Source: Trebonia sp.
GTDB lineage: Bacteria; Actinomycetota; Actinomycetes; Streptosporangiales; Streptosporangiaceae
Assembly (NCBI GenBank): GCA_030038035.1
Contig: JASHPP010000599.1
Location: forward strand, 1 to 7,238
Direction of reading: 5' to 3'
Length of the DNA stretch: 7,238 nt
Position numbers and translations under genes: made by a program. Positions 1 to 6,203 of this stretch are shown in pieces. Every line of letters begins with the position of its first letter. The first letter of the stretch is position 1. The notes below the pieces were generated by a model. The model did no database searches and had not been told where the DNA came from. It saw only the letters and a program-made list of their open reading frames with translations.

Positions 1-2
1 CG

Positions 3-857
3 TTCGTCGCCGGGCTCGCCGGGCCGGGGGCCGGCGGGGTGTGGCGGCTCGCGGTGGCGGCGGCGATCGCGCTCGGGCTGCTGCAGATGGCGGAGCTGAG
101 CGTGGCGGCCACGGGGGCGGTCGCGGTCCGCGCGCGCCGGTTCCAGGCTTTCGCCGGGGCGCCGGGCGGCGAACGGCTGCTGGTGATCGGTGCCGCCGCG
201 CTGCTCGCGGGAGCGCGGGTGGCGTTCGCCGTCCAGCTCCTGCTCTGCGTGCTCGCGTTCGCCGCCCTGCTGGCCGGCAAGTCCGGCGAAGGCCCGGCGG
301 CGGCGCCCGGCTGGCTTCCCGGGTACCGCGGCGACGGCCCGCTCGCGGTCTGGATCGGCCGGTTCGTGGACGGCAAGCTGCCGCCGCTGCCGCCGCTGCT
401 CGTCGGGCTGCTCGTCACCGGCATGCTCGCCGGGCTCGGCCTGCACAACCTGCCGGGCATCCTGGTGCTCACCCCGGTCGAGGCGATGATGCTGGCCGCG
501 CTGGCGTCGTGGCATCCGCACGACGGCCGGCGCGACTGGCTGGCGCCCCCGCTGCTGCAGGCGGGCGAATACGTGTTCCTCGCGGCGCTCGGGTTCGCCG
601 ACCGGGCCTGGGCGCCCGTGACGTTCGCGCTGCTCGCCGCCGTCATGCTGCGCCACCTTGAGCTGGCGTACCGGGTGCGCACCGGGCTGGTGCCCGTCCC
701 CGACCGGCGCGGCCTCGGCTGGGAGGGCCGGATGATCCTGGCGGGCCTGGCCGCGCTCGCGGGAATCGTTCCCGTCATCTACCCGCTGCTCGCGGTGTAC
801 CTGTGGGGACTGCTCGGCTGGGACTGGGCGGTCGGGTGGTCGCGGTCGCCTTCGTGA
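3..857 (+). CDS. DUF5941-type polytopic membrane protein, C-terminal part (5' end outside window)
   Basis: The reading frame is open from the left edge, so this is the last ~285 residues of a longer protein; an internal GTG at 39 is probably not the real start. It contains about seven hydrophobic segments. It has a pattern I recognise from the actinobacterial DUF5941 domain: a GYRGDGPLAVWIG motif after the first hydrophobic block, then WHPHDGRRDWLAPPLLQAGEY, a FALLAAVMLRHLELAYRVR segment, GWEGRM and a final hydrophobic stretch ending near GWDWAVGW. In the family this domain is often the C-terminal half of proteins whose N-terminus carries nucleotidyltransferase and/or CDP-alcohol phosphatidyltransferase modules; those would lie outside the window, so their presence here is inference. 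Role unknown, probably phospholipid or envelope synthesis. Its TGA directly abuts the stop of the convergent dehydrogenase, leaving no room for a terminator between them. The family call is from memory of the motifs and no alignment was run. Confidence 0.72.
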   Translation, partial: FVAGLAGPGAGGVWRLAVAAAIALGLLQMAELSVAATGAVAVRARRFQAFAGAPGGERLLVIGAAALLAGARVAFAVQLLLCVLAFAALLAGKSGEGPAAAPGWLPGYRGDGPLAVWIGRFVDGKLPPLPPLLVGLLVTGMLAGLGLHNLPGILVLTPVEAMMLAALASWHPHDGRRDWLAPPLLQAGEYVFLAALGFADRAWAPVTFALLAAVMLRHLELAYRVRTGLVPVPDRRGLGWEGRMILAGLAALAGIVPVIYPLLAVYLWGLLGWDWAVGWSRSPS

Positions 858-1613
858 TCAGCTGGACATTCCGCCGTCAACGGCCAGCGTCGCCCCGGTC
901 ATGAACGAGCTGTCGTCGCTGGCCAGGTACAGCATCGCGCGCGCGATCTCGTCCGGGGCCGCGTGCCTGGCCAGCGGGATCAGCTGATCGAAGATCGCGG
1001 TCGCCTTGTCGCGGTCGGCGCCGGTGGCGATGACCTCGATGCGATGCTGGAACTCGTTGTCGACCGGGCCGGGGTGGATCGTGTTGACCCGGATGCCGCG
1101 CGGCGCGAGCTCGCTGGCGAGCGTCCGCATCAGCCCGACCTGGGCGTGCTTGGCGGTCGCGTAGCCGGCGATGTGCGGGGCGGCCATCAGGCCGACCACG
1201 CTGGAGGTGATGATCACGCTGGCGCCCGACGACAGGTGCGGCACCGCGTGCTTGCACAGCAGGAAGGCGCCGCGCACGTGCACGGCGATCGTCTGGTCGA
1301 ACGAGTCCTCGGGGAAGTCGGCGATCGGCGCGTTCGCGCCGGCGATTCCCGCGTTGGCGACCACCACGTCCAGCCGCCCGAACCGGTCGACCGCCGCGTC
1401 CACGGCCGCCTTCACCTGTGCCGAGTCGGTGACGTCGGTCACCTTCCACGCGGCGCCGGCGCCGAGCTCGGCCGCGCCATTCTTCAGCCCGGGCTCGGAA
1501 ATCCCAGCCAGGAAGACGCTCGCGCCTTCGGCCGCGAACGCGCGCGCGGTCGCCATGCCGATGCTGCCCTCGCCGCCGGTGATAATGGCGGCCTTGCCGT
1601 CGAGTCGACCCAC
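858..1613 (-). CDS. Short-chain dehydrogenase/reductase (SDR), NAD(P)-dependent
   Basis: A complete 251-residue protein, the usual length for a classical SDR. The Rossmann cofactor motif TGGEGSIG is at residues 12-19, fitting TGxxxSxG. D59-V61 is the usual adenine-contacting position, NAG is at 87-89, and the catalytic Ser (S137/S138) is followed by Y151-A-T-A-K155, the YxxxK pair. PGPVDNEF at 181-188 and VDGG at 246-249 complete the family pattern. The position that is often the fourth catalytic residue, Asn, is His112 in VHVRG, a substitution seen in some SDRs. The enzyme should be cytoplasmic and should oxidise or reduce an alcohol/ketone pair; the substrate cannot be deduced and the neighbours do not suggest one. 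The start is a GTG; no Shine-Dalgarno is seen, but a TAACAT hexamer lies 8 nt upstream, consistent with a leaderless mRNA. It is divergent from the glycosyltransferase gene with a 36-bp gap and appears monocistronic. Confidence 0.95.
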   Translation of the reverse strand: MGRLDGKAAIITGGEGSIGMATARAFAAEGASVFLAGISEPGLKNGAAELGAGAAWKVTDVTDSAQVKAAVDAAVDRFGRLDVVVANAGIAGANAPIADFPEDSFDQTIAVHVRGAFLLCKHAVPHLSSGASVIITSSVVGLMAAPHIAGYATAKHAQVGLMRTLASELAPRGIRVNTIHPGPVDNEFQHRIEVIATGADRDKATAIFDQLIPLARHAAPDEIARAMLYLASDDSSFMTGATLAVDGGMSS

Positions 1614-1621
1614 AGTAGGGG

Positions 1622-1627
1622 ATGTTA
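1622..1627 (-). promoter_or_regulatory. Putative -10 hexamer of the dehydrogenase gene, leaderless type
   Basis: On the minus strand TAACAT fits the actinobacterial TANNNT -10 pattern. It ends 8 nt before the GTG start at 1613, which would put the transcription start at or almost at the start codon. An overlapping TATAAC two bases upstream is an alternative. No convincing -35 is visible, and no ribosome binding site lies between hexamer and start. Confidence 0.45.
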
Positions 1628-1641
1628 TACCTGGTAAGGTA
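1628..1641. promoter_or_regulatory. Palindrome in the divergent promoter region, possible operator
   Basis: TACCT-GGTA-AGGTA is a perfect inverted repeat with 5-bp arms and a 4-bp centre. A second, overlapping palindrome, TACC-T-GGTA, occupies 1628-1636. It sits between the two divergent start codons, just upstream of the minus-strand -10 and over the plus-strand -10 candidate, so a bound repressor (for example TetR-like) could control both genes. No regulator gene is in the window. The arms are short, so chance is possible. Confidence 0.3.
1635..1640 (+). promoter_or_regulatory. Putative -10 hexamer of the GT87 glycosyltransferase gene
   Basis: TAAGGT matches TANNNT and ends 9 nt before the GTG at 1650. 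This could give a near-leaderless transcript; alternatively the AAGG inside it (1636-1639) could serve as a weak ribosome binding site 10 nt before that GTG. The two readings exclude each other. No clear -35 is seen. Confidence 0.33.
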
Positions 1642-1649
1642 AAGAGTTC

Positions 1650-2915
1650 GTGGGTGGCGTTCGCCTAGGTGCCAGATGGCAGTCGCCGGCCGCCATGCCC
1701 CGTCGCTGGCTCGCCGGCGTGTTCGCCGTATCCGCGCTCTGGGCGCTGCTCGTCGCGGTCTTCAGCACCGACTCGGTGCACCAGCTCTGGGGCGAGATAG
1801 CGGCCTGCGGATACGTGCTCGCGCTCGTGGCCGTGCTCGCCTGGAAGGCGCGCGGCGCCGATGTGGCGCTGGCGCTGTCGTTCTGCGGCGCGCTGCTCGT
1901 CCCGCTCGGCTGGATGGCGGCCAGAGGGCTCGAGCAACCCGAGGTCGCGGTCGTGGCGCAGTCGGCGGTGACGCTGCTCCACCACGGCACCCCGTACGCC
2001 GATCCCGCCTCGCTCGCCGCCACGAGGAATCCGAACAGCTACAACCCGTACCTGCCGGTCATGACGCTGTTCGGGCTGCCCAGGGCGCTGTTCGGCGACG
2101 GCCTGCTGACCGACCCGCGGGTCTGGTTCGGCGTGGTGTTCCTCGTCGTGTTCGGCTACGCGCTGCGGCGCGGCGGGGCGGGGGATCCCTGGCGCTGGAC
2201 GGTGCTTGTCGCGGCGACCCCGGTGATCGCCTTCGAGCTCGCGGTCGGCGGGACCGACGTGCCGATGGTCGCCTTCCTGTGCCTGGGGTTCGCCCTGGTC
2301 TGGGAGCGCCAGCCTGTGCTCGCCGGGCTCGCGCTCGGCGTCGCCGCGGCGATGAAGGCGACCGCGTGGCCGGCCGTGCTCGTGGCGCTCGCCGTGCTCG
2401 CGGTCCGCGACGGCAGGCGGCAGGCCACGGTGTTCACGGTGACCGCGCTGGCCGTGGTCGCCGTCTGCGTCGGCCCGTTCCTGGTGCTCCATCCCAGGGC
2501 GCTCGTCGAGAACACGATCAAGTTCCCGCTCGGGCTGGCGCACGTCACGTCCCAGGCGTCCAGCCCGCTGCCCGGCCACGACCTCGCCGAGACCGGGCCC
2601 GTCGGGCACATGATCGTCGTCGTGCTGCTCGTCGCGGCAGGGCTGGCGGTCGCCGCCTCGCTCGTGGTCAGGCCGCCGCGGTCCGTGCCGCGCGCGGTCC
2701 TGCTGCTCGCCGGCGCGATGACGCTCATGTTCGTGCTCGCCCCGTCGACGCGGTTCGGTTACTTCATCTACCCGGCGACGCTCGTGATCTGGCTGCTGGC
2801 CGCGCTCGGCGGCCGGGTCGCGCGGGGCGAGCAGGTCACGCCAGATCCCGATGTTCCTGCTGCCAGCTCGCGTACCAGGTGGCGAACCAGGTCCGTGACG
2901 CGGCCAGCGGCATGA
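1650..2915 (+). CDS. GT87 (DUF2029)-family membrane glycosyltransferase
   Basis: A 421-residue polytopic protein with about nine to ten hydrophobic segments. It is of the type that transfers a sugar, often mannose, from a polyprenyl-phosphate donor on the outer face of the membrane (PimE-like GT-C enzymes). Seen in the sequence: an acidic first extracytoplasmic loop near E95/E98, followed by HHGTPYADP (111-119) and YNPYLPVMTLFGLPRALFG (131-149). GGTD is at 200-203, a GLALGVAAAMKATAWP segment at 226-241 is typical of the family, and STRFGYFIYP is at 366-375. The acceptor and exact sugar are unknown. The GTG at 1650 is used because only it has possible initiation signals upstream. ATG 1695, 15 codons later, would give a tidy MPRRW tail directly before the first membrane segment and is a real alternative; the codons in between are less GC-biased. 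The last ~27 residues form a hydrophilic tail encoded within the 80-bp overlap with the convergent HD hydrolase gene. Confidence 0.85.
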   Translation: MGGVRLGARWQSPAAMPRRWLAGVFAVSALWALLVAVFSTDSVHQLWGEIAACGYVLALVAVLAWKARGADVALALSFCGALLVPLGWMAARGLEQPEVAVVAQSAVTLLHHGTPYADPASLAATRNPNSYNPYLPVMTLFGLPRALFGDGLLTDPRVWFGVVFLVVFGYALRRGGAGDPWRWTVLVAATPVIAFELAVGGTDVPMVAFLCLGFALVWERQPVLAGLALGVAAAMKATAWPAVLVALAVLAVRDGRRQATVFTVTALAVVAVCVGPFLVLHPRALVENTIKFPLGLAHVTSQASSPLPGHDLAETGPVGHMIVVVLLVAAGLAVAASLVVRPPRSVPRAVLLLAGAMTLMFVLAPSTRFGYFIYPATLVIWLLAALGGRVARGEQVTPDPDVPAASSRTRWRTRSVTRPAA

Positions 2916-3420
2916 TGTAGCGCACGGTCTGCGCGTAGTACTCGCGCTGCCTGGCCGGGCTGAGGTTCCGCAGCGTCTGCACGTTGCTTGCCCGGTCGGC
3001 GAGCTTGACCACGATGGCGTCGTCCGGAGCGTGCCGAAGGCCCGCCAGGTACGCCTCCTTCACCGCCTTGCCGTCGCCGTCAGACTCCGGGATCGTCACC
3101 CAGCCGACCAGGCCCGCGACCCGATCGCCGAACTCCTGCCGCAGGTCCGCTATCGTGCACGGGGTGTCTTCCACCACGTCGTGCAGCACCGCGGCGACCA
3201 GTACGTCCGGGTCGGTCACGCCGGCGCCGCGCACGAGGACCTCAAGCGCCTCAAGCAGATGCTCCAGGTACGGCGCCCCGGTGGGCCGCTTCTGGTCGCC
3301 GTGGTAGCGGACCGCGAACTCCACCGCCCTCGCCACCGCGTCGCAGGTGGCCGCGGGCAGCAGGCGCCGCAGCTCAGGTTCGGCTTGCGGCCAGGTGTGC
3401 CAGTTCGCGTAGATCTCCAT
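2836..3420 (-). CDS. Stand-alone RelA/SpoT-type HD hydrolase (small alarmone hydrolase, MESH1-like)
   Basis: A 194-residue protein matching the hydrolase half of RelA/SpoT without synthetase, TGS or ACT domains. The characteristic residues are all present: H40-G-D-Q-K-R-P (the HGxQxR-type motif), Y51-L-E-H54, H80-D81 with E84-D85, and K139-L-A-D142-R-A-S-N146. H40/H54, H80-D81 and D142 are the expected Mn2+ ligands, and E84-D85 the catalytic acidic pair. So the enzyme should be active, in the cytoplasm, removing the 3'-pyrophosphate from (p)ppGpp. MESH1-like enzymes are also reported to act on NADPH, so the substrate is not certain. The start ATG has AGG 4 nt upstream (too close for a good site) and a CACAAT hexamer 7 nt upstream, so a leaderless mRNA is possible. 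It is divergent from the GT-C gene and overlaps the 3' end of the GT87 gene. A link to the envelope genes is only suggested by position. Confidence 0.93.
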   Translation of the reverse strand: MEIYANWHTWPQAEPELRRLLPAATCDAVARAVEFAVRYHGDQKRPTGAPYLEHLLEALEVLVRGAGVTDPDVLVAAVLHDVVEDTPCTIADLRQEFGDRVAGLVGWVTIPESDGDGKAVKEAYLAGLRHAPDDAIVVKLADRASNVQTLRNLSPARQREYYAQTVRYIMPLAASRTWFATWYASWQQEHRDLA

Positions 3421-3427
3421 TTACCTG

Positions 3428-3433
3428 ATTGTG
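3428..3433 (-). promoter_or_regulatory. Putative -10 hexamer of the HD hydrolase gene
   Basis: The minus strand reads CACAAT, one change from TANNNT, and ends 7 nt before the ATG at 3420. That is the spacing expected for a leaderless transcript. No -35 element is recognisable. The call rests mainly on the spacing. Confidence 0.3.
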
Positions 3434-3480
3434 CCCGCCGATCACCCGCAGCGCGCGGCGCTGGCCAGAGGTTGCCGGTT

Positions 3481-3486
3481 TACAGT
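3481..3486 (+). promoter_or_regulatory. Putative -10 hexamer of the GT-C-like membrane protein gene
   Basis: TACAGT in the context GGTTTACAGTG matches TANNNT in an otherwise GC-rich stretch. Transcription would start around 3493-3494. That gives either a leaderless message beginning at GTG 3494 or a ~50-nt leader to the preferred GTG at 3545. The TTGCCG at 3472 is only 3 bp away and cannot be its -35. Confidence 0.45.
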
Positions 3487-3529
3487 GGGGTCCGTGCGTC
3501 TACGACTGCGTGGTCCCCGACAGGCGGCC

Positions 3530-3536
3530 GAAGGGG
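3530..3536 (+). promoter_or_regulatory. Ribosome binding site deciding the start of the GT-C-like gene
   Basis: GAAGGGG is a good Shine-Dalgarno match, 8 nt before GTG 3545. It is the only such match among the in-frame starts at 3431, 3494 and 3545. Codons before 3545 (17 codons from 3494) end in G/C only about half the time, whereas those after it do so far more often, which supports 3545 as the true start. Confidence 0.6.
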
Positions 3537-3544
3537 CTGTCGCT

Positions 3545-5971
3545 GTGGAGCCGGCACTGTCCGTTCGGGATAAACCGGATCGTGACGGGCCCGATCGCGG
3601 CGCACGGGCGGTCAGCGACCTGCGGTCTGCGACGGCTGTCGTCGCGGCACCGGTAGCCTCGGCGGCGTCCGCCGTCCGGCGCAGGTACGTGCGCCTGTGG
3701 TGGCTTCCCGGCTGGCTGTTCGCGGCCATCACGCAGCTGCCCGCGCTGCTGGCGATCGCCTGGCTGGTGCCGGGGACCGCGATGCTGGTCGCCGGGCGGC
3801 TGCTGCCCGCCGCGATTTTGATCATCTTCGTGCCGCTGGCCCTGGCGCTGTGTTACTTCGCGATGCGGCAGCTGCCGCTGAGCTGGCCGCGGTTCGGCGA
3901 CCCGCAGGACACCGACGAGCGGACCGATGATTCCCGGCCGGCGGTGCAGTCCTGGCGGCGCAGGCGGCCGGCCGTGCCCGCCGGCGCGCTGCTCGCCACC
4001 GTGGCGATCGCGGCCGGCTTCGCGGTCTGGCAGGTCGCCCGCGACTCGCAGCAGGTCTTCGTGGTCAGCGACCCGGGCGCGTACCTGCAGTACGGGTACT
4101 GGATCGCGCTGCACGGGTCGGCGAAGATCCCGCAGTCGGCCGCGGCGTTCGGGTCAGTCACGGGGCTGAACTTCGCGAGCACGGATTTCTACCAGGCCGG
4201 GACCACGGTGTCGCCCGCGTTCATGCCCGGGCTGCCGCTGGTGCTCGCGGGCGGGGTGTGGCTCGGCGGGGTGCAGGGAGCGCTGCTGATGCCCCCGGTG
4301 ATCGGCGGGTGCGCCGTGCTGTCGTTCGCCGGGCTGGTCGGGCGGCTGGCGGGACCGCGGTGGGCGCCGGCCGGCGCGCTCGTCCTCGCGCTGACCCTGC
4401 CCGAGCAGTACGTCAGCCGCGCGCCGTTCAGCGAGCCGCTGGTCCAGGTGCTGCTGTTCGGCGGGCTGTGCATGGTGACCGACTCGCTGGTGCTGACCCG
4501 GCAGCGGAACGGCTACCCGGCCGCGCTGACGCTCGCCGGGCTTGGCGGGTTCGCGCTCGGCCTGACCGTGCTGGCCAGCATCGGCTCGCTGAGCACGCTG
4601 CTGCCGGCGTTCCCGGTGCTCGCGATCATGTTCGTGACCCGGCGGCCGCAGGCGGGGCCGCTCGGCGTGGGGCTCTTCCTCGGCGTGGCGTGCGGGCTGT
4701 ACGCGGGGCTGGACCTCGCCCGGCCGTACCTGTCGTCGCTGTCGACGGAGCTGCACCTGTTCGGGCTGTGCGCGGCCGGGTTCGGCCTGGTGACCGCGCT
4801 GACCGCGCCGCTGGCCTTCCCCGGCGTGCGCGCCTGGCTGCACCGGGTGGCCGCGGCGCGGGCAGAGGTCCCCGGCCTGCAGGGCGAGACGTGGGCGCTG
4901 CCGTCGCTCGGCGCGTGCCTGCAGGGAGTGGCCTTCGCGGCGCCCGTCGTGCTGCTGATCGGGTTCGCGATCCGGCCGTACTTCCAGACCGTGCGCGGGC
5001 AGACAGACCCGGCCGTGATCAGCTACGTGGCCGGCCTGCAGCGGCTGGCGCACCTGCCGGTGGACGGCCGGCGCCAGTACTACGAGTCGAGCCTGGACTG
5101 GGTGCTGTGGTACCTCGGCATTCCCGCGGTGCTGCTGGCGGTCGCGGGCGCCTCGCTGATCGGGCGGCGGATGGTGCGCGCCGCGCTGGCATGGCGTGAA
5201 TCGCTGCTCGCCGCGCGCGTGTGGGGGCTGCCCTTCCTGGTGATCGGCTGGTCGGTGGTGACCGTGCTGTGGGACCCGGCCGTGCTGCCCACGCAGCCGT
5301 GGGCCAGTCACCGGCTGGTGCCTGTCGTGCTGCCCGGGCTGATCCTGCTCGGGCTGTGGATGTCCCACCGGCTGAAGGCACGCGCGGCCGAACTCGGGGC
5401 GCGGCGGCTGACCGCCGCCGGCGTGGGGGCGTGCTGCGTGCTCGCGATGGCGATCCCCGCGTTCGTGACCTCGATGAACCCCGGGCTCGCGGCCGAGCCC
5501 GCGGTCTCGGCGCGCTCGTCGGGGCTGTCGAAGTTCATCAGCCGGGTGGAGTTCCGCGGCGTCGGCGCCGCCGCGACGTACGGCGGCTCGCTCGCCGCGG
5601 TGTCGCGGCTGTGTTCGGCCATCGGCCAGGACGCGAGCGTGGTGTTCACCGACGCCGCCACGGCGGACTCCTTCAGCCAGGTCGTGCGGGGCATGTGCGG
5701 CCAGCCCGCCGCGTCGGTCGCCGGCGCGTCCACCCTGGCGATCGAGCAGGTGGTGACCTCGATCGAGCAGACCGGCCGCCATCCGGTCCTGCTGGGGGCG
5801 TCGCGGTCGGGGGTGTCGCTGTTCGGGGTCGTGCCGCGGGAGGTGCTCTCGCTGCGGACGTCGACGGACGCCGCCGTGCTGACCGGGCCGCCGGCCGGGA
5901 CCTGGACGGCCCAGTACACGGTATGGATGGCCTCCCCGCTCGGTCCCGAGTCGGCCAGCACCGGACTCTGA
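3545..5971 (+). CDS. Large polytopic membrane protein, GT-C glycosyltransferase-like, function unassigned
   Basis: From the preferred GTG it has 808 residues: a ~50-residue Arg/Asp-rich cytoplasmic N-tail, roughly eleven to thirteen hydrophobic segments (about 55-640) and a ~165-residue mostly extracytoplasmic C-terminal part. After the third segment a loop carries VSDPGAYLQYGYW with D176, placed like the catalytic Asp in the first large external loop of GT-C transferases (GT39/ArnT type). It is followed by SPAFMPGLPLVLAGG (~223-237) and RAPFSEPL (~292-299), both reminiscent of that fold. A later QPWASHRLVPVVLPGL stretch (~584-599) occurs in uncharacterised actinobacterial membrane proteins I have seen. 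The tail contains two Cys (C689, C717) that could form a disulfide. The best inference is an envelope glycosyltransferase using a polyprenyl-phosphate sugar; a transporter or flippase is not excluded. GTG 3494 (825 residues, leaderless) is the alternative start; the 3431 GTG is unlikely. It stands alone on its strand, with the HD hydrolase divergent. I do not recognise a named family. Confidence 0.85.
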   Translation: MEPALSVRDKPDRDGPDRGARAVSDLRSATAVVAAPVASAASAVRRRYVRLWWLPGWLFAAITQLPALLAIAWLVPGTAMLVAGRLLPAAILIIFVPLALALCYFAMRQLPLSWPRFGDPQDTDERTDDSRPAVQSWRRRRPAVPAGALLATVAIAAGFAVWQVARDSQQVFVVSDPGAYLQYGYWIALHGSAKIPQSAAAFGSVTGLNFASTDFYQAGTTVSPAFMPGLPLVLAGGVWLGGVQGALLMPPVIGGCAVLSFAGLVGRLAGPRWAPAGALVLALTLPEQYVSRAPFSEPLVQVLLFGGLCMVTDSLVLTRQRNGYPAALTLAGLGGFALGLTVLASIGSLSTLLPAFPVLAIMFVTRRPQAGPLGVGLFLGVACGLYAGLDLARPYLSSLSTELHLFGLCAAGFGLVTALTAPLAFPGVRAWLHRVAAARAEVPGLQGETWALPSLGACLQGVAFAAPVVLLIGFAIRPYFQTVRGQTDPAVISYVAGLQRLAHLPVDGRRQYYESSLDWVLWYLGIPAVLLAVAGASLIGRRMVRAALAWRESLLAARVWGLPFLVIGWSVVTVLWDPAVLPTQPWASHRLVPVVLPGLILLGLWMSHRLKARAAELGARRLTAAGVGACCVLAMAIPAFVTSMNPGLAAEPAVSARSSGLSKFISRVEFRGVGAAATYGGSLAAVSRLCSAIGQDASVVFTDAATADSFSQVVRGMCGQPAASVAGASTLAIEQVVTSIEQTGRHPVLLGASRSGVSLFGVVPREVLSLRTSTDAAVLTGPPAGTWTAQYTVWMASPLGPESASTGL

Positions 5972-5983
5972 CCGCCGGCGCTG

Positions 5984-6048
5984 GTGACCCGGGTGGCTCC
6001 AGTGACCCGGGTGGCTCCAGCGCGGCTCTGGTGACCCGGGCGGCTCTG
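5984..6048 (+). repeat. Three direct copies of an 18-bp GC-rich repeat
   Basis: GTGACCCGGGTGGCTCCA occurs at 5984-6001 and again, identical and immediately adjacent, at 6002-6019. After an 11-bp insert a third copy at 6031-6048 differs at three positions. Each of the first two copies contains the 8-bp palindrome ACCCGGGT. The array begins 12 bp after the stop codon of the GT-C-like gene. It may be a replication-slippage minisatellite or a protein-binding array; nothing favours either strongly. Confidence 0.9.
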
Positions 6049-6051
6049 GGC

Positions 6052-6096
6052 CGTTGGCGTATCTGCCCCGAATAGATTGGGCCACATACGCCAACG
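6052..6096 (+). terminator. Long imperfect hairpin downstream of the GT-C-like gene, possible terminator
   Basis: Arms 6052-6071 and 6077-6096 pair over 20 positions. An uninterrupted 11-bp outer stem (CGTTGGCGTAT with ATACGCCAACG) is followed by two C-C mismatches, one G-T wobble and a 5-nt ATAGA loop. There is no T tract on either side, so if it terminates transcription it is of the U-less kind often proposed for actinomycetes. It lies 80 bp after the gene and about 70 bp before the tRNA promoter, where isolation of the two units would make sense. It could instead be a dispersed intergenic repeat. Confidence 0.45.
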
Positions 6097-6163
6097 CCCC
6101 CAAAACGCCTGGGCCCGCGGGCGCGCGAGAGCGCTGGGCGGGGTCCCTCGCCGGGTGGCCGAT

Positions 6164-6192
6164 TTGCCTTGGCTGGCGGGAGTTCATAAAGT
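6164..6192 (+). promoter_or_regulatory. Promoter of the initiator tRNA gene
   Basis: TTGCCT (6164-6169) and TAAAGT (6187-6192) are separated by exactly 17 bp, a standard housekeeping sigma-factor arrangement. The expected start near 6199-6200 is only about 4-5 nt before the mature tRNA 5' end, so the leader to be removed by RNase P is short. This is the clearest two-element promoter in the window. Confidence 0.75.
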
Positions 6193-6203
6193 GGAGTGGT
6201 CGA

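Noticed and set aside
963..1637. Plus-strand open frames across the dehydrogenase gene
   Set aside because: The minus-strand frame carries a full set of SDR motifs; these plus-strand frames have none and are composition artefacts.
1665..2609. A 314-codon open frame antisense to the GT87 gene
   Set aside because: It has charged, Arg/His/Glu-rich low-complexity translation with no motifs. The opposite strand has clear membrane segments and family motifs.
3472..3486. TTGCCG as a -35 element for TACAGT
   Set aside because: The spacing is only 3 bp; a functional pair needs about 16-18 bp.
3431..3544. N-terminal extension of the GT-C-like protein from the GTG at 3431
   Set aside because: It would start only 11 bp from the divergent HD hydrolase start, has no ribosome binding site, and includes codons with low G/C at the third position. 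The TACAGT promoter candidate also lies inside it.
5984..6048. CRISPR array
   Set aside because: The 18-bp units are adjacent or separated by only 11 bp, with no unique spacers of normal length and no cas genes.
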